Source: Treponema sp. (GTDB lineage: Bacteria; Spirochaetota; Spirochaetia; Treponematales; Breznakiellaceae). From it: a DNA stretch of 39,960 nucleotides. How positions within the stretch are numbered: the stretch's first letter is position 1; every line of letters starts with the position of its first letter. Both the position numbers and the translations under genes were made by a program. The DNA lies in assembly GCA_009785215.1 (NCBI GenBank), contig WQWU01000021.1, positions 1 through 39,960 on the forward strand, written 5' to 3'. Of the stretch, positions 16,560 through 25,525 are shown one piece after another. The notes below the pieces were generated by a model, which saw nothing but the letters and a program-made list of their open reading frames with translations, did not search any database and had not been told where the DNA came from.

Positions 16560-18907
16560 TAGGCTTCCGCAGTGCAATCCTGCACTTCCACACAGTAGCC
16601 GTCGCGCCAGTCAACAGTTGCATTTCCGCCATTGCTTAAGCTGCCGAAAAGAACTTCATCCACAAAAAAGCTTTTTATTTTATCTTCGATAATTCTGCCT
16701 GCATTTCTGGCGCCGAACTCTTTGCTGTATCCTTCTTCCGCCAGCTTGTCTATGCAAGTTCCCGTAACTGTAAGAGTAACGTTCTTTTCCGCAAGCTGTG
16801 TAGTAAAAATATCAAGTTCTTTCTGAACTATATTTACCATGATGTCGCGGGAAAGATGCCCAAAGCGCACAACGGCATCAAGCCTGTTACGAAACTCCGG
16901 CGTAAAAAGTTTTTCTACAGCATCGTCTACTGCACTGTCATCCAGAATCCTGTCTCCAAAACCAATAAGCCCTTTTCCAATATCTCTTGCGCCTGCATTA
17001 CTTGTCATTATTAAAACTACATTGCGGAAATCCGCCTTGCGCCCCTGATTATCGGTAAGGGTAGCATAGTCCATTATCTGTAAAAGTATGTTAAATATAT
17101 CACTGTGCGCTTTTTCAATTTCATCTAAAAGCACAACTGCGTGGGGCTGTTTACGGATAGCTTCTGTAAGCTGACCGCCTTCTTCATAACCAACATAACC
17201 AGGCGATGAACCAATTAAGCGGGAAATTGTATACTTCTCCTGATACTCACTCATGTCAAAACGAATCATCGCAACGCCAAGGATTTCCGCAAGCTGACGA
17301 GCCAGTTCTGTTTTTCCTACACCTGTAGGGCCTGCAAATAAAAAGTTTGCAACTGGCTTTCCTTCAGCTCTGAACCCTGCTCTGGATCTTTTAACTGCTT
17401 TTACAACTGCAGTAATCGCATCGTTCTGCCCAAAGACCCGCTGCTTAAGTTTTGTTTCCAATTCTTTAAGTTTGTCTTTTTCGCTCTCGCCGACAGTTCG
17501 ATGCGGAATGCGGGCAATCTTTGAAACAACAGCTTCGATAACAGGCAGAGTAATTTCGATTTTTTCCAGTTGCGCTTCCTGCACTGTCGAAGATTCAGCT
17601 TCGGCATTTACGCCGGTTTCTACCGCAGCTTCTGCACCGCCTTCCGAATCAACTGCCGCAGCTTTGTATGCTTCTATTCTTGCATGAGCGCCTGCTTCAT
17701 CAATTACATCGATAGCTTTATCCGGCAAACGGCGCTCTGTAATATACTGAGCAGAAAGACGCACAGCCGTTTCTACAACTTCATCGCTGTAAAGAACATG
17801 GTGATAATCTTCGTACCGGGATTTTATTCCTTTTAATATATCGATAGCAACCGCTTCGGAAGGTTCGTTTATATCGATCTTCTGAAACCTTCGTGAAAGC
17901 GCACGGTCTTTTTCAAAGAACTTATTGTACTCTTCATGTGTTGTAGAGCCAATGCATCGGAGTTTTCCCGATGTCAGAGCCGGCTTTAACAAATTGGAAG
18001 CATCCATTGCTCCGCCGGAAACAGCGCCGGCGCCGACAAGCGTATGTATCTCATCTATAAAAAGAATAACCTTTTCTTTTTTTACCATTTCGTCTACAAC
18101 ACGTTTTACCCTTTCTTCAAAATCGCCGCGGTATTTTGTTCCCGCCAAAAGAGCGCCCATATCAAGTGAAAAGACACTAAACTCTTTAAGCAGCGGCGGC
18201 ACATTACCGGCAACTATCCTTTGTGCGAGTCCTTCTGTAATTGCCGTCTTTCCAACGCCGGAATCTCCAACATGAATTGGATTGTTTTTTAATCTGCGGC
18301 ATAGTACCTGCACAGTGCGATCAAGTTCATCTTCCCTGCCTATTACAGGTTCAAGTTTCTGTTCACGAGCCAAAGCTGTCAATTCTGTTGTATAACGCTC
18401 AAGGGCGTTCTTTTTGCCGGATTTTTTCTGACCATCAATTACATCACCTGATGTTTCTTCTTCTTCCATACCTGCAAACTTGCCGTTATCATAATTGTGC
18501 GACAGCTGCTGTAAAAGCTCCAGCCGTTTTACACCGGCTTTACGCAGATAATAAGCGCTGTAACAACGCTCTTCGTCATAAAGAGAAACAAGAATATCTG
18601 CAACATCTATCATTTCTTTTTGTGCAGATCTTCCATGAATTACAGCCCGTTCAATGATAGTATGAAAGCCAACTGTCTTTGTAGGTTCACCCGCTGCTGT
18701 GACAGGCAGTTTTTCATCAAAATAAATTTCCATCCCGCTTCTAAACTGTTCTAAATCGGCGCCGCACGAAATCAAAACACCCTGAACTTCATCAAAAGCC
18801 AATGCCGCATATAAAATATGCTCCGGCGTCAGATATTCATGTTTACGTATTTTAGCTTCATTGTACGCAGCGTCAATAATAGCTTGAACATGTCCTGAAA
18901 TTCTCAT
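16559..18907 (-). CDS. clpA: ATP-dependent Clp protease ATP-binding subunit ClpA
   Basis: The 782-residue AAA+ unfoldase feeds substrates to ClpP. It has the N-domain (1-145) to which ClpS binds, a first Walker A 'GDSGVGKT' (214-221), Walker B 'ILFIDEIHTL' (281-290), a second Walker A 'GPTGVGKT' (526-533), Walker B 'VVLLDEIEKAH', and an IGF tripeptide at 648-650 that is the ClpP-docking loop. Residues about 414-447 are a low-complexity Ala/Glu-rich insertion between the two ATPase modules, which E. coli ClpA lacks. The start has AGAGGAA 5 nt upstream. It lies between clpS (67 nt upstream) and aat (overlapping stop/start). clpP is not in the window. Confidence 0.96.
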   Translation of the reverse strand: MRISGHVQAIIDAAYNEAKIRKHEYLTPEHILYAALAFDEVQGVLISCGADLEQFRSGMEIYFDEKLPVTAAGEPTKTVGFHTIIERAVIHGRSAQKEMIDVADILVSLYDEERCYSAYYLRKAGVKRLELLQQLSHNYDNGKFAGMEEEETSGDVIDGQKKSGKKNALERYTTELTALAREQKLEPVIGREDELDRTVQVLCRRLKNNPIHVGDSGVGKTAITEGLAQRIVAGNVPPLLKEFSVFSLDMGALLAGTKYRGDFEERVKRVVDEMVKKEKVILFIDEIHTLVGAGAVSGGAMDASNLLKPALTSGKLRCIGSTTHEEYNKFFEKDRALSRRFQKIDINEPSEAVAIDILKGIKSRYEDYHHVLYSDEVVETAVRLSAQYITERRLPDKAIDVIDEAGAHARIEAYKAAAVDSEGGAEAAVETGVNAEAESSTVQEAQLEKIEITLPVIEAVVSKIARIPHRTVGESEKDKLKELETKLKQRVFGQNDAITAVVKAVKRSRAGFRAEGKPVANFLFAGPTGVGKTELARQLAEILGVAMIRFDMSEYQEKYTISRLIGSSPGYVGYEEGGQLTEAIRKQPHAVVLLDEIEKAHSDIFNILLQIMDYATLTDNQGRKADFRNVVLIMTSNAGARDIGKGLIGFGDRILDDSAVDDAVEKLFTPEFRNRLDAVVRFGHLSRDIMVNIVQKELDIFTTQLAEKNVTLTVTGTCIDKLAEEGYSKEFGARNAGRIIEDKIKSFFVDEVLFGSLSNGGNATVDWRDGYCVEVQDCTAEA

Positions 18908-18974
18908 TTCGATTCCTCTTTCTGCATTTTAACGCAATTTATATAAATTTTCCATATATCATAAATGTGTAAAA

Positions 18975-19280
18975 TCAGGCTGGTTCAACAATACACATAA
19001 GCGGAAATTCATTCGCTTTGGCAGCAGCATGAACCTGTTCGGTTTTGGTCACGGCAATATCCCAGGTATAAACACCAACAATTCCCCTGCCTTTATTGTG
19101 AACATCCAGCATAATTTTATTTGCATCTTCGATACTTTTATGAAAAATAATCATTAAAACTTCGATAACAAAATCCATGGTTGTATAATGATCGTTAAGA
19201 AGTATAACCTTAAACTGTTCAGGCTCTTTAAATTTTTCTATCGTTTTACCGGACGGCCTGTCCTTTACCCACGGTTCCAT
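18975..19280 (-). CDS. clpS: ATP-dependent Clp protease adaptor ClpS
   Basis: The 101-residue adaptor delivers N-degron proteins to ClpA. The core is typical: 'FKVILLNDHYTTMDFVIEVL' with the N-end pocket residues N and D-H, 'AHNKGRG'-like 'DVHNKGRGIVGVYTWDIAVTK', and 'FPLMCIVEP' at the C-terminus. It is the promoter-proximal gene of clpS-clpA-aat. The ATG lacks a Shine-Dalgarno, and a TTGTAT-16-TATAAT promoter ends 9 nt upstream, so the mRNA leader would be only a few nucleotides. The upstream neighbour on the plus strand is the XPB-like helicase gene. Confidence 0.96.
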   Translation of the reverse strand: MEPWVKDRPSGKTIEKFKEPEQFKVILLNDHYTTMDFVIEVLMIIFHKSIEDANKIMLDVHNKGRGIVGVYTWDIAVTKTEQVHAAAKANEFPLMCIVEPA

Positions 19281-19289
19281 ATTAGTATT

Positions 19290-19317
19290 ATTATAGTATA
19301 TATAACTCAGAATACAA
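19290..19317 (-). promoter_or_regulatory. promoter for clpS-clpA-aat
   Basis: On the minus strand TTGTAT (19317-19312) and TATAAT (19295-19290) are 16 nt apart, with the clpS ATG 9 nt after the -10 box. No Shine-Dalgarno can fit, so a near-leaderless transcript is predicted. Confidence 0.5.
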
Positions 19318-19377
19318 GTCTTAACCTATTGCCCGTTGCTTTCGTACGCAGTATGGTTTATCCTGAATATATTGAAT

Positions 19378-21069
19378 ATGACAACATCAACCAAAGCCTT
19401 AATCGTTCAAAGCGACAGAACCTTACTCCTGGATGTTCACTGCGATACTGCCGATGAAGCAAGACAGGCGGTTATGCCGTTTGCAGAACTGGAAAAATCA
19501 CCAGAGCATATTCACACTTACCGGATAACGCCTTTGTCTCTTTGGAATGCCGCAAGCGCAGGACTTACTCCAGAGGATGTTGTAAAAACACTGAAAAAAT
19601 ACAGCCGCTACGAAATACCTGATGGCATCATAGAAGGTTTTTCGCTTCTTATGTGCCGGTACGGAAAAATAAAAATGACTGCAGACAAAACAGAAGACTC
19701 AGACAGCGAAACGGGCAGATTATTCCTTCAGGTTGATGATGAAGTTATCCGGCTGGAAATAAACGGAACCAAAGCTTTGGCAAAATATTTAATTGCAGCA
19801 CAAAACGGTTTTTCTCTAACATTAACAGACAGAGGAACAGTAAAACGCGAACTTATACGGATTGGCTGGCCTGTACAGGATGAAGCGCCGCTTTCCAAAG
19901 GCGAAGATTTAGAAATTAAACTCCGCGATGTCTGCGCTTCAGGAAAAAATTTTACATTAAGGGATTATCAGCAGACAGCGGCAAAAGCTGTCATTGGAAC
20001 CGGAAGCCCCGGCAGCGGATACGGAGTTGTCGTACTGCCCTGCGGATCTGGAAAAACAATTGTTGGAATGCAGATAATGTCGCTGTTAAAAACCAATACA
20101 TTGATACTTACAGCAAATGTTGCAGCTGTTCATCAGTGGATCGATGAATTGCTGGATAAAACAGAATTAACAAGTGAACAAATTGCGGAGTATACAGGAG
20201 ATTCCAAAACAGTCGCACCCGTGACAGTCGCTACGTACCAGATAATTTCGTGGAGACCAAATAAAGAGGGAGAGTTTCCTCATTTTAAATTATTCAGGGA
20301 AAGAGCATGGGGTCTTGTCATTTACGACGAAGTTCATCTGCTTCCGGCTCCGGTATTTCGCGTAACAGCGGAGCTTCAGGCGATTAGAAGACTTGGGCTT
20401 ACTGCTACATTAATCCGCGAAGACGGAGAAGAAGATGCCGTTTTCAGCCTTGTTGGGCCAAAGCGTTACGACGTGCCGTGGAAAGATATGGAAAACCAAG
20501 GGTGGATTGCAGAAGCAATCTGCACAGAAATAAGACTGGATTTACCGCAGGAATTAAAAATACCGTACGCTGCAGCGGAAAAAAGAGAAAAGTACCGCAT
20601 CGCCGCAGAAAATCCTTTAAAAGAAAATGCCGTTTTACAATTAATAGAGAATCACCCCGATGATCAGATTCTGGTAATAGGCCAATATCTAACACAGCTT
20701 GATTCGCTTGCCAAAACGCTTAAAGCGCCTCTCATTACAGGAAAAACGCCGAACGCAGAAAGAGAACGTATCTACAGCAGCTTTAAAAATAAAGAAGTGC
20801 GCGTTATTGTAGTTTCAAAAGTAGCAAACTTTGCTATCGATTTACCGGATGCAAGCATGGCGATACAAGTCTCAGGTTCATTCGGTTCACGTCAGGAAGA
20901 AGCTCAGCGGCTTGGACGAATCCTAAGGCCAAAAGCGCACGATCATCATAATGCGTGGTTCTTTTCACTTGTTTCCGGTTATACAGTAGAAGAAGAATTT
21001 GCCGCAAACCGGCAGAAGTTTTTATCCGAACAGGGTTATAAATATTCCATTCAGCGGTGGGATAAATGA
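19378..21069 (+). CDS. bacterial XPB/ERCC3-like DNA helicase
   Basis: The 563-residue protein is a superfamily 2 helicase of the XPB type. The N-terminal domain has 'ALIVQSDRTLLLDVH', 'AELEKSPEHIHTYRITPLSLWNAASAG', the XPB/Ssl2 N-terminal signature in part, followed by a DNA-damage-recognition-like section. The motor has Walker A 'PCGSGKT' (221-227), DEVH box (317-320), the XPB-specific RED motif (R347-E-D in 'TATLIRED') and a C-terminal motif VI 'QEEAQRLGRILRPK'. Eukaryotic XPB opens DNA in TFIIH for repair and transcription; bacterial versions are DNA-dependent ATPases with 3'-5' helicase activity and unclear role. The start ATG at 19378 has no RBS (a TTG at 19336 would add 14 residues). 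The next gene overlaps by ATGA. Confidence 0.93.
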   Translation: MTTSTKALIVQSDRTLLLDVHCDTADEARQAVMPFAELEKSPEHIHTYRITPLSLWNAASAGLTPEDVVKTLKKYSRYEIPDGIIEGFSLLMCRYGKIKMTADKTEDSDSETGRLFLQVDDEVIRLEINGTKALAKYLIAAQNGFSLTLTDRGTVKRELIRIGWPVQDEAPLSKGEDLEIKLRDVCASGKNFTLRDYQQTAAKAVIGTGSPGSGYGVVVLPCGSGKTIVGMQIMSLLKTNTLILTANVAAVHQWIDELLDKTELTSEQIAEYTGDSKTVAPVTVATYQIISWRPNKEGEFPHFKLFRERAWGLVIYDEVHLLPAPVFRVTAELQAIRRLGLTATLIREDGEEDAVFSLVGPKRYDVPWKDMENQGWIAEAICTEIRLDLPQELKIPYAAAEKREKYRIAAENPLKENAVLQLIENHPDDQILVIGQYLTQLDSLAKTLKAPLITGKTPNAERERIYSSFKNKEVRVIVVSKVANFAIDLPDASMAIQVSGSFGSRQEEAQRLGRILRPKAHDHHNAWFFSLVSGYTVEEEFAANRQKFLSEQGYKYSIQRWDK

Positions 21070-23099
21070 ATAACGATATTTTCCGCTCAACAGCATTCTG
21101 GAAATCCGCTGTAATGCTAATGCCGGATAATTCATTTTCTGAATTATTAAGAAGCGTCTTTGGAAAAATAAAAACTCCTTTTAATAAACAAAAACTTTTA
21201 AACGATCTGGAAGGATTTTTACTGCGTGAGGATATTCAAAAAACAATCGCTTCTTATATTGATCAAACCGATGCAAAAATAATCGCAGCTGCAGCCGTTT
21301 TTGAAGAACCAGTTTTTGAACAATTGGAAAATTTTTTCTCCGGCGAATTCAGCAGCGCTCAGCTTCAGGATATAATCGTAAACCTGGAAGAACGCTTTAT
21401 CTTATACCGGTTTACAGAAGAGAAAAAAAATTTAAGGCAAGCCTATTATCCTGCAGGCAGCATTGGCATGCAGGTTAAAAACCGCCTAACACTTAATCCA
21501 ATTTTAAAACCTGTATTGCAGCCAATAATAGAAGATACTTCTGCTCTCTTTACACCGCCGTTAACTGAAAAACCAGACTCCTCTCGCGCGCCGAAAGCAA
21601 AACAAACCATCATCAATGATTTTACTCTTGCTGCCCTTTATTCGTTTATTTTAAAACATGAATCTTTTTATAAATCTGAAACAGCTATACACAAACGAAT
21701 CATTGATGAAGGAAAAACCCTCTTTCCGGGCATCAATCTAACAAGTGTACTTGGAGCTTTGCAAATTCTTGGTTTGTTTTATACAGAAAAAAACAGCCTT
21801 TTCCCGGACAAAAAATATATTAACGATTTTTGCATGCTTTCGGCGCGCGAACGTTGTGAATATAACGCTGCTGCATTGTATGTTTACAAAAAGACTCCTC
21901 CCTCTGCAGAATTTTTACCGCCTTTATTTAAAAGAAAAATCTGCGATATTGTTAATTTAATTCACGGATTTATGAACTTTTTACAGACAGATTCTTTTTA
22001 CGATGAAATAACTTTAAAAAGAATACTTGAAGTTTTAAAAGCGCAATTTTTTATAAATATCGATTCGGAAGATTTGCTGGATGTAATGGAAAAAACAGGT
22101 TTAATAACAGACGGCAGAGTTTCGCAGATAAAAACATCCGAAGATAAACCAGTAATAGCAATAGACTCTAGTTTTACAATTTTGGTTTATCCGGAAATAA
22201 AATTAATAGATGCAGTTAAACTGGCATCGTTTCTGAATTTAAGCGAAGTAAACACTGTTATCTGTTACAAACTTGATAAAGATTCTGCCGTTAGGGCTTT
22301 TAACAACGGCACAAGCGCAGATGAAATTATTGAATTACTAAACAGGCTTGTCTGTAAAAAAATAGATGACATATTGATATGGAATCTTAAAGACTGGGAG
22401 AAACGCCACAGCGAAGTATCTTTAAAAAAAGGAGTTATTTTACAGCTGACAAAAGAGCATTTGTATTTAACAGAAACTGCTTCATTATCGCAGTTAATTA
22501 AAGAAACACTCGCTCCTGGAGTGTACCTGTTAAACGAGAACACAGAAAACGAAGCGGCAGAAGCTTTGCAAAAAGCAGGCATCGATATAATCGCACAGAA
22601 CAAGGAAAAAAAAGAAAACACAGTTTCTATAAATAATCATTTTCCATCGCTGTCATCACGCAAGGTTGAGATTTTTTCTGCAGCTCCGAATGAAACTGTC
22701 AAAAAAAATGATTATGCGGATTTAATGGCAGATTTTCATTCACAACTGGAAAAGATGCAGTTAAACGAAGCGGAAAGAACAGAATTAAAAGCCAGAATAG
22801 ACCGGCGGCTTGTACTGAGTGTTTCACAATTAAAAGATGCGCATATCCGCTTTGAAAAACTGGAAGCGCGGCTTATGGATTACGCCGGAAAGCAAAACAT
22901 CGCAAAGCAGGCAGTATCTTTGCAATCGCCTTTAGAGATAGTTTGGACAAATAAAGGAAATGAAATAAAAGTTTTTGGCGTGCCTAAAGCTCTGGAAAAA
23001 GAAGGAAACAGCTTAACACTTGTCGTTGATGATAACCGCATTCCGCTCGCCAAAATTAGCTTATTGCGCAGAATAAAAAAATCGATATTTGAATCATAA
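21066..23099 (+). CDS. helicase-associated partner protein (XPB N-terminal-like domain)
   Basis: The 677-residue protein starts inside the stop region of the helicase gene (ATGA overlap), so it is translationally coupled. Residues about 365-460 ('LVYPEIKLIDAVKLASFLNL', 'DSAVRAFNNGTSADEIIELLNRL', 'ILIWNLKDWEKRH') follow the pattern of the Helicase_C_3 / XPB-Ssl2 N-terminal domain, and the rest is mainly helical with winged-helix-like segments near the N-terminus. No Walker motifs are present, so it is not a helicase itself. In actinobacteria such as Mycobacterium tuberculosis an XPB gene also has a neighbour with this domain. I infer a DNA-binding or regulatory partner of the helicase. A coiled, charged stretch lies at about 550-600. 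Confidence 0.75.
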   Translation: MNNDIFRSTAFWKSAVMLMPDNSFSELLRSVFGKIKTPFNKQKLLNDLEGFLLREDIQKTIASYIDQTDAKIIAAAAVFEEPVFEQLENFFSGEFSSAQLQDIIVNLEERFILYRFTEEKKNLRQAYYPAGSIGMQVKNRLTLNPILKPVLQPIIEDTSALFTPPLTEKPDSSRAPKAKQTIINDFTLAALYSFILKHESFYKSETAIHKRIIDEGKTLFPGINLTSVLGALQILGLFYTEKNSLFPDKKYINDFCMLSARERCEYNAAALYVYKKTPPSAEFLPPLFKRKICDIVNLIHGFMNFLQTDSFYDEITLKRILEVLKAQFFINIDSEDLLDVMEKTGLITDGRVSQIKTSEDKPVIAIDSSFTILVYPEIKLIDAVKLASFLNLSEVNTVICYKLDKDSAVRAFNNGTSADEIIELLNRLVCKKIDDILIWNLKDWEKRHSEVSLKKGVILQLTKEHLYLTETASLSQLIKETLAPGVYLLNENTENEAAEALQKAGIDIIAQNKEKKENTVSINNHFPSLSSRKVEIFSAAPNETVKKNDYADLMADFHSQLEKMQLNEAERTELKARIDRRLVLSVSQLKDAHIRFEKLEARLMDYAGKQNIAKQAVSLQSPLEIVWTNKGNEIKVFGVPKALEKEGNSLTLVVDDNRIPLAKISLLRRIKKSIFES

Positions 23100-23119
23100 A
23101 TATTTAAATGTTCTAAACT

Positions 23120-23785
23120 CTACTTAAAAAGATTAAACTTGCCGAACTTGTACATTTTGCCGTTCGAGCGGTTTGATAGTTCGTCCAGCGATTTAAATAA
23201 AAAAGCAGCAAATGCGGCTTCGTTTCCGGTATCGGATGAAGAAAAACCCGCAGTAATATACGGCTCATTATGCGCCGCCGCCAATAAACCCTGAGTAAGA
23301 GCGCGAAAGGCTGCAAGCGCAGAAGGCCCCAGAACATCTGCCGCATCGTCTTTGGCGGCGCCGGCAGAATCAGAAAAAACAAGAGCTAATGTACCGCTTT
23401 TACGAGTTGTAAAAATAGCACCAATTTCCTTAACAAGATACAACCATCCTTTAATATGATCGTTTACCATAATATCAATATCAGAAAGAGGAAGCTGCGC
23501 TGCACTGCTGCGAATGGAAGGAGGTGAACAAACAAGAATGGCTTCATCTATCCGTTCCAGACGGTTTTCCGCAGCAATAACCAAAGTACGCGCAGAAATA
23601 GGACTGGAAGGGTTCCACTCAAGAGATATACGCTGAGATAATTCCTGCGGCGAGTTTTTTGGAGCCCCGGAAAGCCTGTTTGGTATTAATGCTGCAGCAA
23701 ATTGATCCACTTTGTTGATTGTCTCTGCTTCTATAGCTCTGCTAAGAGCAGATTCGTTTCCCGCTAAAAATATACCCCTTGTCAT
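23120..23785 (-). CDS. degenerate SDR-like Rossmann protein, function unknown
   Basis: The 221-residue product is not a named family to me. Its order of segments mirrors short-chain dehydrogenases: 'AILVCSPP' where an NAG motif would be, 'VNDHIKGWLYLVKEIGAIFTT' (helix after the central strand), 'GTLALVFSDSAG' (the strand that normally ends in the catalytic Ser), and 'SALAAFRALTQGLLAAAH' (normally YxxxK helix). The Gly-rich cofactor loop TGxxxGxG and the Tyr-x3-Lys pair are missing, so it probably does not act as an NAD(P) oxidoreductase. It is a lone minus-strand gene between the XPB partner and the YmdB-like gene. No clear RBS is seen. Confidence 0.6.
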   Translation of the reverse strand: MTRGIFLAGNESALSRAIEAETINKVDQFAAALIPNRLSGAPKNSPQELSQRISLEWNPSSPISARTLVIAAENRLERIDEAILVCSPPSIRSSAAQLPLSDIDIMVNDHIKGWLYLVKEIGAIFTTRKSGTLALVFSDSAGAAKDDAADVLGPSALAAFRALTQGLLAAAHNEPYITAGFSSSDTGNEAAFAAFLFKSLDELSNRSNGKMYKFGKFNLFK

Positions 23786-23808
23786 GGGTTTAGTTTACAC
23801 AATATATT
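23779..23808 (+). promoter_or_regulatory. promoter for the YmdB-like gene (leaderless geometry)
   Basis: TTGTCA (23779-23784) and TATATT (23803-23808) are 18 nt apart; the -10 box ends 6 nt before the ATG at 23815 and there is no Shine-Dalgarno. Transcription should start at or next to the ATG. Confidence 0.45.
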
Positions 23809-23814
23809 ATACCT

Positions 23815-24642
23815 ATGCAATTAGTAAAAGCCGCAATGATAGGCGATGTCGTAGGTAAGTTCGGACTTGATACACTCGAATCACAGCTGCCCGCACTAAT
23901 CAAGGATCAAAATATCGATTTTGTCACAGTTAACGGAGAAAATGCAAGCGAAGGTTTCGGAATGACAGAAAGCGATTTTAGGCGCATTATAACAGCCGGC
24001 GCAGATGTTGTTACCTCGGGAAACCATGTTTGGGAAAAACGCGAATTTTGGACAATTCTGGAAACAGAAAAAAATATGCTTCGTCCTGCAAATTATCCGT
24101 CTCACGCTGAAATATCATCAGGTTCAGGATTTGTCCATATAATGAAAAAAAATGTTAATTGGATTGTTATAAATCTTCAGGGAAGGGAATTGATGAATCC
24201 CATAGATTGTCCTTTTCAGTGCTTTGACAAACTAATAAAAATTTTTGAAGGCAGGGCAACGGATAATCATCCGCTTATATCTGTTCCCTCTGCATTTCCT
24301 ATAATACTTGTAGATTTCCATGCAGAATCCAGCCGCGAAAAAGAAGCTCTTGCCCATTATATTGACGGGCGGGCATCAATAATCGCCGGTACTCATACAC
24401 ATGTTCAGACTACAGACGAAAAAATCCTGCCAAACGGAAGCGCTTACATTACAGATTTAGGCATGACAGGAAATATTGATAGTGTTATCGGCATGAATCC
24501 GGAAATCTGCCTTGATCGCGCCCGCAAACAGGTTTTGTATCACATGGAAACTGCAGCATCGGAAAAACCCGGAAAAATACAAGGTATCATTGCAGAAATA
24601 AATGCAGAAACAGGAACAGCAGTTTCAATAAAAAGAATTTAA
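23815..24642 (+). CDS. YmdB/TIGR00282 family metallophosphoesterase
   Basis: The 275-residue protein is a calcineurin-like metallophosphatase of the YmdB group, in which characterised members hydrolyse 2',3'-cyclic AMP and influence RNA-related gene control. Metal ligands appear in order: 'MIGDVVGKFGLDTL', 'NGENASEGFGMTE', 'TSGNHVWEKRE', 'VDFHAESSREK' and 'AGTHTHVQTTDEKILPNG', followed by 'ITDLGMTGN'. Length matches the family (about 260-275). The ATG has no RBS, and a promoter ends 6 nt before it. The 3' end overlaps the convergent GerMN gene by 4 nt. A functional link to RtcB, whose substrates also carry 2',3'-cyclic phosphates, is only speculative. Confidence 0.92.
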   Translation: MQLVKAAMIGDVVGKFGLDTLESQLPALIKDQNIDFVTVNGENASEGFGMTESDFRRIITAGADVVTSGNHVWEKREFWTILETEKNMLRPANYPSHAEISSGSGFVHIMKKNVNWIVINLQGRELMNPIDCPFQCFDKLIKIFEGRATDNHPLISVPSAFPIILVDFHAESSREKEALAHYIDGRASIIAGTHTHVQTTDEKILPNGSAYITDLGMTGNIDSVIGMNPEICLDRARKQVLYHMETAASEKPGKIQGIIAEINAETGTAVSIKRI

Positions 24643-25478
24643 AAAGATAAACGGCTTATCGGGCTTCCTATCCAGATACCTTCTCCAAGATAATCATGCC
24701 TTCTGCCGTCAATTAAAAATTGTACATCTCTTACATTGGAGAACTCTGTAACAGTCCAGACAATCTGGCGGAGCTGGGCAACATAACCTTCTACGCCAAA
24801 AGTATTAAATAGAAAGTCTTCGCTAAAATTAAGATATGCAGTGCTTCCGCGCACAGCTGCCGAAAGTAAACGGGTATTCTGCGGAATAAGATTTAAAACA
24901 CCGCGGCCAATTTCATCGGCAGACGGGCCTGCAAGCAGAACATTCAATGCATCCTGCATGGGCGATTCAGAAACGGGAACTCTTCGAATTACCCTGGAAT
25001 GTAAAATCTGTCCGTCACTGCCGACATGTGTAAAATAAACTGCTCTTTCCCTTGTTTGTACAGGCGCGGCAGGCGGCGGGGCTGCCGTTACTGGCGCCGC
25101 AACAGGCGCTGCCGCTGGCGGCTGTCTCGTCGTGGTTGCAGGCGCAGCTGGTGTTGTTGTCGTTGTTGCAGGAGGAGCCGAAGTCGCAGCCGGTGGTGTC
25201 TGCACAGAAGCTGCAGGTTCGGGCGCCGGTCTTGAGGCAGGCGGCTGTTCAATTATTACTGTTACAGGAATATCATTTTCCAGAGCCAGAATCTCTTCTT
25301 CTGCGCCCGAAGAAGAAGTCATACGTGTTCTGAAAATATTAAAATTTCTTTGGATGGTAGCTGCATTTATCATAAAAATACTGATAATTACCAGTATAAA
25401 AACGAGCCAAAAAATGACTACCAGCTGAGATCCCTGACGTACAGTCTTTGATTTTCTTGCAGTATTTCGCCTTGCCAC
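24639..25478 (-). CDS. membrane-anchored GerMN domain protein
   Basis: The 279-residue protein has a basic N-terminus, one membrane helix (about 18-38), a linker rich in Ala, Pro and Thr (79-141, including a TTTTT run) and a C-terminal GerMN domain (about 146-275: 'RAVYFTHVGSDGQILHSRVI', 'SPMQDALNVLLAGPSADE', 'LNFSEDF'). GerMN domains occur in spore germination and lipoprotein contexts and often near peptidoglycan enzymes; in a spirochaete it is likely periplasmic and envelope-related. The start is a GTG, without RBS; a TATACA-17-TATCAT promoter ends 6 nt before it. High GC in the linker produces long open frames on the other strand that are not genes. Confidence 0.85.
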   Translation of the reverse strand: MARRNTARKSKTVRQGSQLVVIFWLVFILVIISIFMINAATIQRNFNIFRTRMTSSSGAEEEILALENDIPVTVIIEQPPASRPAPEPAASVQTPPAATSAPPATTTTTPAAPATTTRQPPAAAPVAAPVTAAPPPAAPVQTRERAVYFTHVGSDGQILHSRVIRRVPVSESPMQDALNVLLAGPSADEIGRGVLNLIPQNTRLLSAAVRGSTAYLNFSEDFLFNTFGVEGYVAQLRQIVWTVTEFSNVRDVQFLIDGRRHDYLGEGIWIGSPISRLSF

Positions 25479-25484
25479 AAAAAC

Positions 25485-25513
25485 ATGATACCAAGTATTG
25501 AATTTATTGTATA
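25485..25513 (-). promoter_or_regulatory. promoter for the GerMN gene (leaderless geometry)
   Basis: On the minus strand TATACA (25513-25508) and TATCAT (25490-25485) are 17 nt apart, and the GTG start follows 6 nt after the -10 box. The -35 box is weak (4 of 6). Confidence 0.35.
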
Positions 25514-25525
25514 CTATAAACTACC

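Noticed and set aside
19336..19377. TTG start adding 14 residues to the XPB-like helicase
   Set aside because: The added residues are not XPB-like and the ATG at 19378 gives the usual N-terminus; neither has an RBS, so this is not certain.
25026..25428. Open frames on the plus strand opposite the GerMN linker, rich in Arg/Cys or Val/Gly
   Set aside because: They arise from the GC-rich Ala/Pro/Thr codons of the linker on the minus strand and have no RBS.
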